A stretch of 64,000 nucleotides of DNA from Candidatus Hydrogenedentota bacterium (GTDB taxonomy: Bacteria; Hydrogenedentota; Hydrogenedentia; Hydrogenedentales; JAEUWI01): positions 1-64,000 of the forward strand of contig JACPGE010000057.1 in the NCBI GenBank assembly GCA_016182605.1, given 5' to 3'. Below the pieces are notes generated by a model. It did not search any database, was not told the origin of the DNA, and saw nothing but the letters and a program-made list of their open reading frames with translations. Shown in pieces: positions 1-8,298 of the stretch; the first letter of the stretch is position 1; every line of letters starts with the position of its first letter. The position numbers were made by a program, and so were the translations under genes.

Positions 1-122
1 ACAATCCTACAGATCCTGAGCATCGGCCTATTCGAGAAAACGCCCATTTTACAGGCCTTTTCGAAGCATGACTCCACCAACAATACAGATGAATGTTGTA
101 ACCAATTGGAATTATTCAACTT

Positions 123-341
123 CTAACCGGACACGAGTGACCACGCATCAAGATTCACAATGACTTGTCGCGCCGCCAGCATCCAGATCGTAACCTCGAA
201 AAAACCCAGTATCGTCGCAAGTATGCGGCGGCTCCGGATCACCAGGATCGTGCGCATCGTACCAATCGACACGTCCGTCACACGGGAACAAAATATCGCC
301 AATGCCAGCACATACGGATGTTCATGAAGAAACTCAAGCAT
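123..341 (-). pseudogene. Truncated UPF0316/DUF5698-like membrane protein
   Basis: The 72-residue reading frame starts at an ATG preceded by GAGGAGG and matches the N-terminus of the UPF0316 (DUF5698) family: a hydrophobic start, then DVSIGTMRTILVIRSRR, a second membrane segment and VIVNLD. Family members are usually about 170-200 residues with a cytosolic C-terminal domain. Here the frame ends at TAG directly after NLDAWSLVSG, where the conserved third membrane segment should begin. The 120 bases beyond the stop are AT-richer and I see no continuation of the family in any frame, so the gene looks disrupted rather than frameshifted. It lies 87 bases downstream of the M28 peptidase gene in the same direction. 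The function of the family is unknown. An assembly artefact at this point cannot be excluded. Confidence 0.6.
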
Positions 342-428
342 GCAACCTCCTCGCTTTTCACACTCACGCCTCGCACCTCCCCCGCTCACGTCCCATCCCG
401 CACCTTCCTCCAATACGTCCTATATGAC

Positions 429-2066
429 CTATTCCTCAATCACTCCCCCGCCCTCCCGCTCCCCAAACCAATACGCCGCAAAAACCCCAAAATCCAACGC
501 CACTATACTCAACGACGGCACCGGCATCGCAGGCAGCGACGCAAAAAACTGCACGAGCATCGCCGCATGTATTATCAGCGTCAACGCCACCATAAAGCCC
601 GAAACCGCCTGCGCAACCCACCCCGGTCTGCCCGACACCCAATACACCACCAATGCGCAGTACAGCGGCAAGACAAAAAAGTAGCTGAAACCCGGCAGCG
701 CGATCGCCGTCGCGAGCCCGGCCGCCGCACACACAACAATCGGACCCGCCGCCAGGCCCTGCGCGCCTGCCCACGGCAGCATGCGCCGGTAGGCGAAGTA
801 GAACACCGTGAGAATGATCCCCGAAAACAGCAGCAGCGCCAGTGGCGGATGCTCCAGCAAATGCATATACGCGCGCGAGTAGACGATCTCGCCCGTGTAC
901 AGACTCCGCAGCACCTGCCGCGCATACGAAGCCCACCCCAGCGGTAGCAACACACAAAAGATCCCGCACAGTACTCCAAAGAGCGCAAGACTCCCCGCCA
1001 TCGACAGCGCAGAGATCCGCTTGCGACACAGCCCCGCCCCAAGCGCCGCCAGCGCTCCGATCGCCCCGATCGCCGCCAGCGGCAGTTCCCACGAAAGCGG
1101 ATAGGACACCAGCCACCGCGCAAAGACGGAAAAATACGTCACCGGCGGCGCATCCGTGCTCGAAAGATCCAGGCCCCCAAAGTGACGCGTCAACGCAAGC
1201 ACCTGCGCCCCGTGGTGCTGCACACTGCCCGCATCCAGCTCCTCCGCGCGATCCAGCGGCGTGTGGTAATGCGTCACCCCCTCCAGATTCGCAAAGTTCA
1301 GCCCCGCCGTCTCCGCATTGCGGAAGGGACTGAAATCCGTGTCGTTCGGCATCGCCTGATACACCGCAAGACACGCCGACGTCGCAAAGGGCCGCGGCGA
1401 CGCCTTCCCATACGCGCGCACCACCCACCCATTCTCCCGGTGCGTCTCGAACATCAGCGACGGCCCCGAATTGCCCCGCGCCTCCAGGTTCATCACCAGC
1501 TTCACCCCCGCAAAACGCGCGTCATGCTGCACAAATTCCGTCGCGCCAAAGAGCCCCAGCTCCTCCCCGTCCGTCAACAGCACAATCAAATCGTTCCGCA
1601 GCGGCAGCGACGGCTGCAACGCGCGCATAACCTCCAGCAACGCCGCCACACCCGACGCATCGTCCGCCGCGCCCGGCGCACGCTTCACACTGTCATAATG
1701 CGCCATCAGCACGATCGCCCCGGTCGGCGCCGTCCCCGGCACCCGCGCAATCACGTTGACGTACGGGTCGTCCTTCGCCACAAAAGGATACTCCTCCGGC
1801 GTCAGGCCCACTTCGCTCAAACGCTCCTTTAGATATCCCCGCATCGCCGCGTGGTGCGCCGACCCCGATGGACGCGGCTCCGATGCCATAACCGCAACGT
1901 GCGCCATCGCCCGCGCCGCGGAAAACACCTCCCCCGGCGCATCGGCCGGCAGCGCCCGCGGCGGACGCTCCACCCAAACCAGCAGCACCGCAAACAAAAC
2001 CGCCGCCCATACACGCGCCCCCGCACCGGAAAACCAGCGGGTCCATCCCCGTCCGTGTTCATCCAT
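429..2066 (-). CDS. Membrane-bound M28 family zinc peptidase
   Basis: A 545-residue protein with an N-terminal membrane anchor (about residues 15-33), an M28 aminopeptidase-type domain (about 50-300) and a hydrophobic C-terminal half with several membrane segments, an architecture resembling ERMP1/vacuolar membrane proteases. Visible metal and catalytic residues of the M28 fold are AHYDS (His, Asp), GAADDASG (Asp), DGEELGLFGA (Glu-Glu), NLEARG (Glu) and a late His in THYHTPLD, so the enzyme looks intact. It probably removes N-terminal residues from peptides outside the cytoplasm. The ATG has a GGGGG tract eight bases upstream. Its first codons resemble an intergenic repeat found near 2500, so the true start could be a little further in. 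Confidence 0.85.
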   Translation of the reverse strand: MDEHGRGWTRWFSGAGARVWAAVLFAVLLVWVERPPRALPADAPGEVFSAARAMAHVAVMASEPRPSGSAHHAAMRGYLKERLSEVGLTPEEYPFVAKDDPYVNVIARVPGTAPTGAIVLMAHYDSVKRAPGAADDASGVAALLEVMRALQPSLPLRNDLIVLLTDGEELGLFGATEFVQHDARFAGVKLVMNLEARGNSGPSLMFETHRENGWVVRAYGKASPRPFATSACLAVYQAMPNDTDFSPFRNAETAGLNFANLEGVTHYHTPLDRAEELDAGSVQHHGAQVLALTRHFGGLDLSSTDAPPVTYFSVFARWLVSYPLSWELPLAAIGAIGALAALGAGLCRKRISALSMAGSLALFGVLCGIFCVLLPLGWASYARQVLRSLYTGEIVYSRAYMHLLEHPPLALLLFSGIILTVFYFAYRRMLPWAGAQGLAAGPIVVCAAAGLATAIALPGFSYFFVLPLYCALVVYWVSGRPGWVAQAVSGFMVALTLIIHAAMLVQFFASLPAMPVPSLSIVALDFGVFAAYWFGEREGGGVIEE

Positions 2067-2177
2067 GGAGTGTCCCCCCTTTGCCCGGGATTGTTCATAG
2101 CGTCTTCAGCCAACCCCGAGAGCATACTGCCCGCCACATCACGAAACAAACGCGGGATCCCACCCCCTCGCGCACAC

Positions 2178-2216
2178 AAAAAAAGCGCCGCTGGAACCGT
2201 CAAGGTCCAGCGGCGC
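2178..2216 (-). terminator. Rho-independent terminator after tRNA-Cys
   Basis: A perfect 11-bp inverted repeat (GCGCCGCTGGA/TCCAGCGGCGC) with a 10-base loop is followed, in the minus direction, by seven T residues. It begins 17 bases past the tRNA-Cys 3' end. Confidence 0.9.
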
Positions 2217-2232
2217 CCATTAAATTATACAT

Positions 2233-2307
2233 TGGAGGCGGCACCCGGATTCGAACCGGGGGATAAAGGCTTTGCAGGCCTCCGCCTTACCACTTGGCTA
2301 TGCCGCC
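2233..2307 (-). tRNA. tRNA-Cys (anticodon GCA)
   Basis: The 75-nt minus-strand sequence folds as a complete cloverleaf: acceptor GGCGGCA/TGCCGCC, anticodon loop CTGCAAA with GCA, T arm CCGG-TTCGAAT-CCGG, discriminator U (typical for tRNA-Cys) and an encoded CCA end. It has its own promoter and a strong terminator, so it is transcribed as a single-gene unit. Confidence 0.97.
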
Positions 2308-2324
2308 CCATTTTGGGAACACAC

Positions 2325-2354
2325 AGTCTAGCGAATGCACGCCGGGACTGTCAA
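2325..2354 (-). promoter_or_regulatory. Sigma-70-type promoter for tRNA-Cys
   Basis: On the minus strand TTGACA, an 18-base spacer and TAGACT lie just upstream of the tRNA 5' end, placing the start point about 10 bases before the mature tRNA. Confidence 0.65.
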
Positions 2355-2430
2355 ATACTCCCCCAATTTCACACCCCCCATCCACACCTTCGGCCCACAC
2401 GTCCCATTTCCTCTTCTCTTCCCTCTTCCT

Positions 2431-2578
2431 CCCCTTCAGTGTGCTCCGTGTGTTCCGTGGTCCGCGAAGCGCCTTCTTCTCCTTCTTACTTTTCCCATCC
2501 GTGTTCATCGGTGTCCATCCGTGGTTGATTCCCGTCCTCCCCTTCAGTGTGCTCCATATATTCCGTGGTGCGCGAAGC
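2431..2578. repeat. Duplicated 40-bp intergenic repeat with a GTGTTCATC-type core
   Basis: Two 40-bp copies (2431-2470 and 2539-2578) match at 36 of 40 positions; both begin CCCCTTCAGTGTGCTCC and end CGCGAAGC. Between them (2493-2530) lies a second motif built from TCCGTGTTCATCGGTG followed by TCCATCCGTGG. There is no coding sense in either strand. It fills the spacer between the asparagine synthase gene and tRNA-Cys. Confidence 0.7.
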
Positions 2579-2593
2579 CCCATTCCTCCCCAC

Positions 2594-4459
2594 TCAACCC
2601 CCGCTCCGCCATTTCTCCAACACCAGCAGCGCCCACAGATGCCACGTGTAGTCCCGCCGGCTAGCACGGTGATCCTCGATCATCCGCCGCACCGCCTTCC
2701 CATTGAAAAGCCCTCCGTCGTCCAGGCGCTTCGGGGCAAGATACTCGTCCACCAGCGGACGCAGTTCCCGGTTGAGCCACACCCCCATGGGCGGATTGAA
2801 ACCAAGCTTGCCCCGTTCCACGTCTCCCGCGGGCAGAAACCGCGCCGCCGCCTTGCGCATCAGGTACTTGCCCGTCTTGCCGCGCACCTTCAGATCGTCC
2901 GGCATCCGCAGCAGCGTCTCCACGAGCCGGTGATCGGCCAGCGGCACGCGGCATTCCAGCCCGTGCGCCATGCTCATGCGGTCGCCATATTGCAACACGT
3001 TGTTCGGCAGAAACGTGTGAATATCGATGTACATCGCGCGCCCCGCGGGATCCGCGCCCCGGTATTCCGCCGCAAGCGCATGGATTGGCGCGTACGCGTC
3101 GCGCCCGGCCAGGGTCCGCTTCAGGGCATCGCTGTAGAGCGCCGTTTTCTCTCCGGGATGAAAGTACGAGATCCACCGCGCGTACATGTCCACCGGCGGC
3201 AGGAGACTGCCCTCGGAAAACTGGCGCAGCCGCCGCCACGCGTGCTGTCCCGACGTGCTTTCGGGCAGACACCGCACCAGTGGATTCACGAAATAACGCC
3301 GCAACGCATCCGGAAGCGCGGCACGGTAGCGCTCCGCCACCTGCACCCCGCGGTAGCGCGGATAGCCGCCAAAGTTTTCGTCGCCGCCGTCGCCGCTGAG
3401 AACGACCGTCACGTGCTTGCGCACCTCTTCGCAGAGCTTGTACGTCAACAGCGCCGTAGGATTTCCAAAGGGCTCGTCGAAATGGCGCAGCAGCTTCGGG
3501 AAGATCGCCGTCGCACTCGCATGCGCCTGGATCTCGTGGTGCTCCGTGTCAAAATGCTTCGAAAGACTCCGCGCCTCCGCCGTCTCGTCGTATTGCCGCC
3601 CTTCCGCGCCAAACCCTATCGTAAACGTCTTCGGACGCGCGCAGTGCAACCCCATATTATGCACGATCGTGCTCGAATCCAGCCCGCCGCTCAAAAACGC
3701 GCCGAGCGGCACCTCGGCCACCAGTTGATCGCGCACGGTCTCGCTCAACTGATGGTTCACGCGCTCCAGCCATTCGCCCTCTTCCAGCGCCAATGGCGTC
3801 GAGTCCGGACGCCAATACCGCTCCACGCGCAGGTGCCCGTCGCGGAACACCGCATAGTGCCCGGGGGGCAGTTGCCGGATGCCCCTGTAAAAGGTGCGCG
3901 GCGGCATGGTGTACAGATAGGTGAGGTAGTCGTCGAGCGCCTCGGGATCCATCTCGCGGTTCACATCGGGACACGCCAGCAGGGCTTTCATCTCGGACGC
4001 AAAGTAGACGTGATCGCCGCACTGCGCATAGTAGAGCGGCTTCACCCCGATCGGATCGCGCGCCAGGAAGAGACTGCGATCCTGCGCGTCCCACAGCGCA
4101 AAGGCAAACATGCCCTGCAAATGCTGCACACAGGCCGCGCCATATTTGCTGTATGCCCCGAGTATCGCCTCCGTGTCGCCCAGCGTCTGAAAGGCATATC
4201 CGCCCTTCTCGAGCGCGGCGCGCAGCGCGCGGAAGTTGTAGATCTCCCCGTTGTACACCAGCCAGTGACGCTTCCCCGCATCCGCCATCGGCTGCGGACT
4301 CCCCGCACGATCGATAATGCTGAGGCGCCGGTGTCCCAGCGCGACCCCCTCCGCGCAGTGATAGCCTTCCGCGTCCGGCCCGCGATGCACCAGCGTCTGG
4401 GTCATGACGCGCACGAGGTCCGCGTCGCTCTTCCCGGCCATGCCCGCAATGCCACACAT
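2594..4459 (-). CDS. asnB: Asparagine synthase (glutamine-hydrolysing)
   Basis: A 621-residue class II glutamine amidotransferase. The initiator Met is followed by the nucleophilic Cys2 (MCGIAG), with further glutaminase motifs HRGPD, YNGEIYN and GDTE in the N-terminal domain (about 1-200). The C-terminal synthetase domain holds the pyrophosphate loop SGGLDSS (about residue 258) and SGDGGDENFGGYPRY. It would transfer glutamine-derived ammonia to aspartate or, given its position, amidate a sugar or other acid in a polysaccharide locus; paralogs of this kind are common in exopolysaccharide clusters. The start lies two bases after the stop of the glycosyltransferase gene, so the genes are cotranscribed. 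Confidence 0.9.
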   Translation of the reverse strand: MCGIAGMAGKSDADLVRVMTQTLVHRGPDAEGYHCAEGVALGHRRLSIIDRAGSPQPMADAGKRHWLVYNGEIYNFRALRAALEKGGYAFQTLGDTEAILGAYSKYGAACVQHLQGMFAFALWDAQDRSLFLARDPIGVKPLYYAQCGDHVYFASEMKALLACPDVNREMDPEALDDYLTYLYTMPPRTFYRGIRQLPPGHYAVFRDGHLRVERYWRPDSTPLALEEGEWLERVNHQLSETVRDQLVAEVPLGAFLSGGLDSSTIVHNMGLHCARPKTFTIGFGAEGRQYDETAEARSLSKHFDTEHHEIQAHASATAIFPKLLRHFDEPFGNPTALLTYKLCEEVRKHVTVVLSGDGGDENFGGYPRYRGVQVAERYRAALPDALRRYFVNPLVRCLPESTSGQHAWRRLRQFSEGSLLPPVDMYARWISYFHPGEKTALYSDALKRTLAGRDAYAPIHALAAEYRGADPAGRAMYIDIHTFLPNNVLQYGDRMSMAHGLECRVPLADHRLVETLLRMPDDLKVRGKTGKYLMRKAAARFLPAGDVERGKLGFNPPMGVWLNRELRPLVDEYLAPKRLDDGGLFNGKAVRRMIEDHRASRRDYTWHLWALLVLEKWRSGG

Positions 4460-4461
4460 GA

Positions 4462-5607
4462 TCAGCGCGCCTCCACGACGGAACGCACGGCCGCAATCAG
4501 CCGGATCTCATCCGCTTCCCAGTGGTATTTGCTCTCGATCAACCGGCGTCCCCGCGCACCCAGTTCCCGCGCACGCGCCGGATCGTTCAGCAGCGCGGCG
4601 ATGGCATCCGCAATGGCCCGCGGATTCGTGACGTCCACCAGCGCGCCACAGTCCGCCTCGTTCATGATCGCGGCCACCTCCACGGCAAAGTCTGGCGCCA
4701 CCACGGGCACACCCTCGCGCATGTAGTCGAAGAGCTTGTGCGGCATCGCCAGGGTGTGGTTCAACAAACCCGGCTGAAACAGGATAAGCCCCACCTCGCT
4801 CACCGCGATGTAGGCCGGCACCGCCTCGAAGGGCACCGTGCCTTCCAGCACCAAATGCTCCGCCAGGCCTGCCTTCGCGATCGCATCGCGATACGCGCCC
4901 ACATCCCCGTACACATAATCGCCAAGGACGATGCAGTACAGATCCGGATAAGCAGGCACGAGCAGTTTCACCGCCTCCAGCAATTGCCACGATCCGCGCA
5001 CATCGCCAAAGAGCCCCTGATGCAGGATGACCCGCTTGCCCGCAAGCCGGTCGCGCAATGCCTGCGGGACCTCGGCGCATTGCGGCTGCAGGTGGTTCGT
5101 GTTGATCACCACGGATCGCGGGGTCTTCACCCCCTGCCACAAGGGTTCAAAGCTGTTGCGCGTGAGAATGATGTGATCGGTGTTGCGCGCAAACAGCCGC
5201 ATGAAGCGCACCGTCCCCCATTCCACACACCCCCGCAGCGGACCCGGGAAAAACTTGGAGAACTCCGTGGGAATGTGTTCGTGCATGTCCAGGATGACCC
5301 GTCCGCCCGTGAACGCTTTCAGGATCAGCGCCGCCACCCAGGACTCCGGCTCTGGCGCGATATACACGTCCGTGGGTACGCGCCGCCCCAGGCGCACCAG
5401 CCGCGCGAGCGAAAGCAGCCGTTGCTTCTTGCTCGCCGCCTCGGGAATGAACATGAAGCGGACCCCGTCGCGCGTTTCCGGCAGTGGCTCCGCAGAAGGG
5501 CATATCGACGTGACAGCGCAGCCGGCCTTTACGAGGCTCATCGCGACCTTATGGTAGACCCGCTTGTCATACGGCGTGTGGAGCACGCTGAGAAGGGTGA
5601 CCTTCAC
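4462..5607 (-). CDS. Glycosyltransferase, group 4/group 1 type (GT-B fold)
   Basis: A 381-residue protein starting at GTG, which overlaps the TGA of the preceding oxidoreductase gene in GTGA. The N-terminal half begins VKVTLLSVLHTPYDKRV, the usual opening of GT4-like enzymes. The C-terminal half has GLFGDVRGSWQLLEA, LEGTVPFEAVPAYIAVSEVGLILF and PHKLFDYMREGVPVVAPD, where the ExxxxxxxE-type donor site is represented only loosely. It probably transfers a sugar to a lipid-linked glycan on the cytoplasmic face. A longer in-frame extension upstream lies within the preceding gene and is not credible. The operon context supports an extracellular polysaccharide role; the substrate cannot be told. Confidence 0.85.
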   Translation of the reverse strand: MKVTLLSVLHTPYDKRVYHKVAMSLVKAGCAVTSICPSAEPLPETRDGVRFMFIPEAASKKQRLLSLARLVRLGRRVPTDVYIAPEPESWVAALILKAFTGGRVILDMHEHIPTEFSKFFPGPLRGCVEWGTVRFMRLFARNTDHIILTRNSFEPLWQGVKTPRSVVINTNHLQPQCAEVPQALRDRLAGKRVILHQGLFGDVRGSWQLLEAVKLLVPAYPDLYCIVLGDYVYGDVGAYRDAIAKAGLAEHLVLEGTVPFEAVPAYIAVSEVGLILFQPGLLNHTLAMPHKLFDYMREGVPVVAPDFAVEVAAIMNEADCGALVDVTNPRAIADAIAALLNDPARARELGARGRRLIESKYHWEADEIRLIAAVRSVVEAR

Positions 5608-7745
5608 GCGCTGCCGCCCCGCGCGCTCGCTATCGCCTCGCAGGCAATCCGCGTTGCCAGCAGCCCGTCTGCGGCCGTCACGCCCAGCTTCGCCTTGCCC
5701 TCGACCGCGCGTATGAAATGCTCCATGATCGCATACTGCCCCTTGTCCTCCCGGCCGCTCTTCACCGTCTCGCCCGGCAGCCCCGCAAACTGCACCCCGC
5801 GGAAATCGTCGATCGCCACAGCGCCTCCGCCCCCAAAAATTTCGATGCGTTCCTTGCCCAGGCTTGGGTGGCCCGTCGTGCAGTAGACCACCGTTGCAAC
5901 GGAACCATCGGCAAACCGGATCGCCGTGGAGAGGTTGTCTTCGTCGATCGCGCGCGCATTGCCGCCATGAAGTTTCTCCGCGATCACGCTCACCACCGGA
6001 CTGTCCGCGAACCAGCAGCAGAGATCGAAAAAGTGCACGCACTCACCCACGATGCGGCCCCCGCCCTCTGCGGGATCTTCGGCCCAGTGGCCGGGCGGCA
6101 GCGCCCCCGCATTGCAGCGGTAGAGTATTGTCTTCGGTCCGGAGATCTTCTCGATTGCCCGCTTCGCCGCCACACTGAACCGCGAAAAGCGCCGGTTGAA
6201 GCCCACTGTAAGCAGCACGCCCGCTTCCTCCACCGCCGCGCAGATCGCCTCGCACTCCTCCACCGTCACGCCGAGCGGCTTCTCCACAAAAATGTGCTTG
6301 CCCGCCTGCGCCGCCGCGATGCACTGCTCCCGGTGCAGGTGGTGCCGCGTCGCAATCACTACCGCCTGCACCCGCGCATCCGCAAGCGCGTCGCGGTAGT
6401 CCGTCGTGCAGTAGCGCGCCCCATACTTCTCCGCCGCCTGCTTGGCGCTGCGGCCCGTCCGCGCCGCCACCGCCTCGATCCGGCAGCCCGCAATCTTCGA
6501 CAGGCTCGGCAGATGAAACGCGTTCGCGAAGCCCCCCGCGCCAATCACGGCCACGCCCACTCCGCCCGATGCGGCCGGCGTTGCCCGCACCGGCAACACG
6601 CGGCTGGCGGGACCCTGCGCGAGCGCGCCCTCTTCCGCATATTGGATCAGCGCGGATATCGTGTTGGGATCGCCGCTCAACACCGCCGCATACGCTTTTT
6701 CCGCCGCATCCACGCGCTCAACCACCGTGATCAGCGGCTTCACGCGCACACGCCCCTCCGCCACCATCCGCAAAAACGCGGACATGTTCCGCCCCTCGGT
6801 CCAACGCACATAGCCAATCGGAAAATCCAGGCCCTTCTCTTCGTAGTTGTGGTTGTAGCGGCCCGGACCATACGAGCACGAAAGATGGAAATCGAGTTCC
6901 TTCATATACAGCGCCTCGCGCTGCAACTGAAGCCCCACCGCACCCACGACCGAGACGCGCCCCTTCTGACGGCACAGGTCCATCGCCTGATTCGTCACCT
7001 CGCTGCCCTTCGATGCCGCGCAAATGATGACCGCATCCGCACCGTAGCCGCCCGTCCACTCCGCCACACACGCCGCGAGTTCCTCCGTCGCACACGCCGC
7101 CGTCGCGCCGAGTTCCAGCGCCAGCCGCCGCTTTGCCTCAATCGGATCGCACCCGATTACGTGGCAGCCCGCCGCGCGCGCAATCTGCGCCGCCAACTGC
7201 CCCAGGAGTCCCAGCCCCAGCACCACCACCGTCTCACCCAGCGTCACCTCCGCGCGCCGCACCCCCTGCAACGCAATCGCACCCAGCGTCACAAAGGCCG
7301 CCTCCTCAAAACCCACCCCATCCGGCACCGGCGTCACGAGCTGATGCGGCGTCAGGTTGTACTCCGCGTGACACGCATAGCCCACCCCGGAACACGCCAC
7401 CCGATCCCCCGTGCGGAAGCCCGGCACCCCCTCCCCAACCTCCACCACCACGCCCGAGGTACTGTAGCCCGGCGCCTGAAATTCGAAGAGCTTGTTCTTC
7501 ACGATCTCGATCGTGCCCTTCACCCCCACACTCGCCAGCTTCCGCTTCACCTTCTCCAGGTTCAGCGGGTCCTGCGCCTTCTTCATGAGGTACGAAGCCG
7601 TGCCCCCCTCCGACACAAAACCCGACTCCGTCCCCGAACTGATGAGCGAATGGCTCACATGCACCAGCACCATGCCCGGCGCCACCGAAGGCGCCGGCAC
7701 CTCCTCGATGCGGACATGCCCGCCCTTGACCAGTACCTGTTTCAT
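5604..7745 (-). CDS. Bi-domain oxidoreductase (MDR dehydrogenase + Gfo/Idh/MocA)
   Basis: A 713-residue fusion. The N-terminal half (about 1-350) is a medium-chain dehydrogenase with GYSTSGVVVEVG, GDRVACSG and the nucleotide loop VVLGLGLLGQLAAQIARAAG. The C-terminal half (about 375-713) is a Gfo/Idh/MocA oxidoreductase with VAVIGAGGFANAFHLP, ATRHHLHREQ and the hallmark HIFVEKPLG. Such two-domain proteins occur in polysaccharide loci and probably oxidise and re-reduce a sugar or sugar nucleotide. The chosen ATG (MKQVLVKGG) has GGGAG upstream; an upstream in-frame extension lacks family similarity. It is the first gene of the operon and overlaps the glycosyltransferase gene by four bases. Confidence 0.85.
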   Translation of the reverse strand: MKQVLVKGGHVRIEEVPAPSVAPGMVLVHVSHSLISSGTESGFVSEGGTASYLMKKAQDPLNLEKVKRKLASVGVKGTIEIVKNKLFEFQAPGYSTSGVVVEVGEGVPGFRTGDRVACSGVGYACHAEYNLTPHQLVTPVPDGVGFEEAAFVTLGAIALQGVRRAEVTLGETVVVLGLGLLGQLAAQIARAAGCHVIGCDPIEAKRRLALELGATAACATEELAACVAEWTGGYGADAVIICAASKGSEVTNQAMDLCRQKGRVSVVGAVGLQLQREALYMKELDFHLSCSYGPGRYNHNYEEKGLDFPIGYVRWTEGRNMSAFLRMVAEGRVRVKPLITVVERVDAAEKAYAAVLSGDPNTISALIQYAEEGALAQGPASRVLPVRATPAASGGVGVAVIGAGGFANAFHLPSLSKIAGCRIEAVAARTGRSAKQAAEKYGARYCTTDYRDALADARVQAVVIATRHHLHREQCIAAAQAGKHIFVEKPLGVTVEECEAICAAVEEAGVLLTVGFNRRFSRFSVAAKRAIEKISGPKTILYRCNAGALPPGHWAEDPAEGGGRIVGECVHFFDLCCWFADSPVVSVIAEKLHGGNARAIDEDNLSTAIRFADGSVATVVYCTTGHPSLGKERIEIFGGGGAVAIDDFRGVQFAGLPGETVKSGREDKGQYAIMEHFIRAVEGKAKLGVTAADGLLATRIACEAIASARGGSA

Positions 7746-8298
7746 CGTTCTCCCATCCTGCGCACCCGGCGCGGCCAAGCGGCTATAATACACCGGCAGG
7801 GAACAGGCACACCATGCCGTTGCAAGGGACCGGTCACCGCGATCGCGAACCGCCCAATGAGTCCCAAAACTACCCGCTTCGTTTCAATCCTCGCCGTCCA
7901 CTTCGTCCTTGCTGTCCTTGTTGTCCTTGCCGTCCTTTGGGTCCTTTTCCTGAGTAAACAGCACCCGCCAGCAATTGAAACACCGGGGGAGCAGCGGGCC
8001 TCGGAAGTGATTTCCTGCGTTGCATGGACGAACTCCTCAATGCGATCAGGGGAAATACACAACCGTTTCCGGTTGTTTATCGGGCAGTTCGCAGGGCATT
8101 GACACGCCGCTTTCCACTCAAGCCGGAATCCCAGAAGTTGGCTGTAGAGAATCCGACGGAACCAGTCAAGAATCAGCGGCGCTGAAGAACAAGCGTTCTT
8201 CAGACAGAAGAACTGACACACCATGAGGCGGTGCACTTCCTCTGTGAACAAGGAACATCAAGCCCTCCCACACTCAGCCGTCCCTTGGGTCCTTTTTC
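7746..8298. other. Gene-poor spacer with a 9-bp repeat array and a possible decayed frame
   Basis: Six consecutive 9-bp units of the form GTCCTTGNN occupy 7896-7949, and two more lie at 8280-8297 against the stop of the next gene. A lower-GC plus-strand frame at 8024-8185 encodes 53 residues (MDELLNAIRGNTQPFPVVYR onward) and continues after one TGA in the same frame with TEELTHHEAVHFLCEQGT. This could be a decayed gene, but I recognise no family. Nothing else coding is apparent. Confidence 0.4.
7896..7949. repeat. 9-bp periodic repeat, six units
   Basis: Units start every nine bases at 7896, 7905, 7914, 7923, 7932 and 7941, each beginning GTCC and mostly GTCCTTG. The final two units (GTCCTTTGG GTCCTTTTC) are nearly the same as the short copies at 8280-8297 and 16608-16625, so this is a dispersed family. 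Confidence 0.7.

Noticed and set aside
5718-8102. A 794-codon plus-strand open frame
   Set aside because: Antisense to the bi-domain oxidoreductase, Arg/His-rich, no motif.
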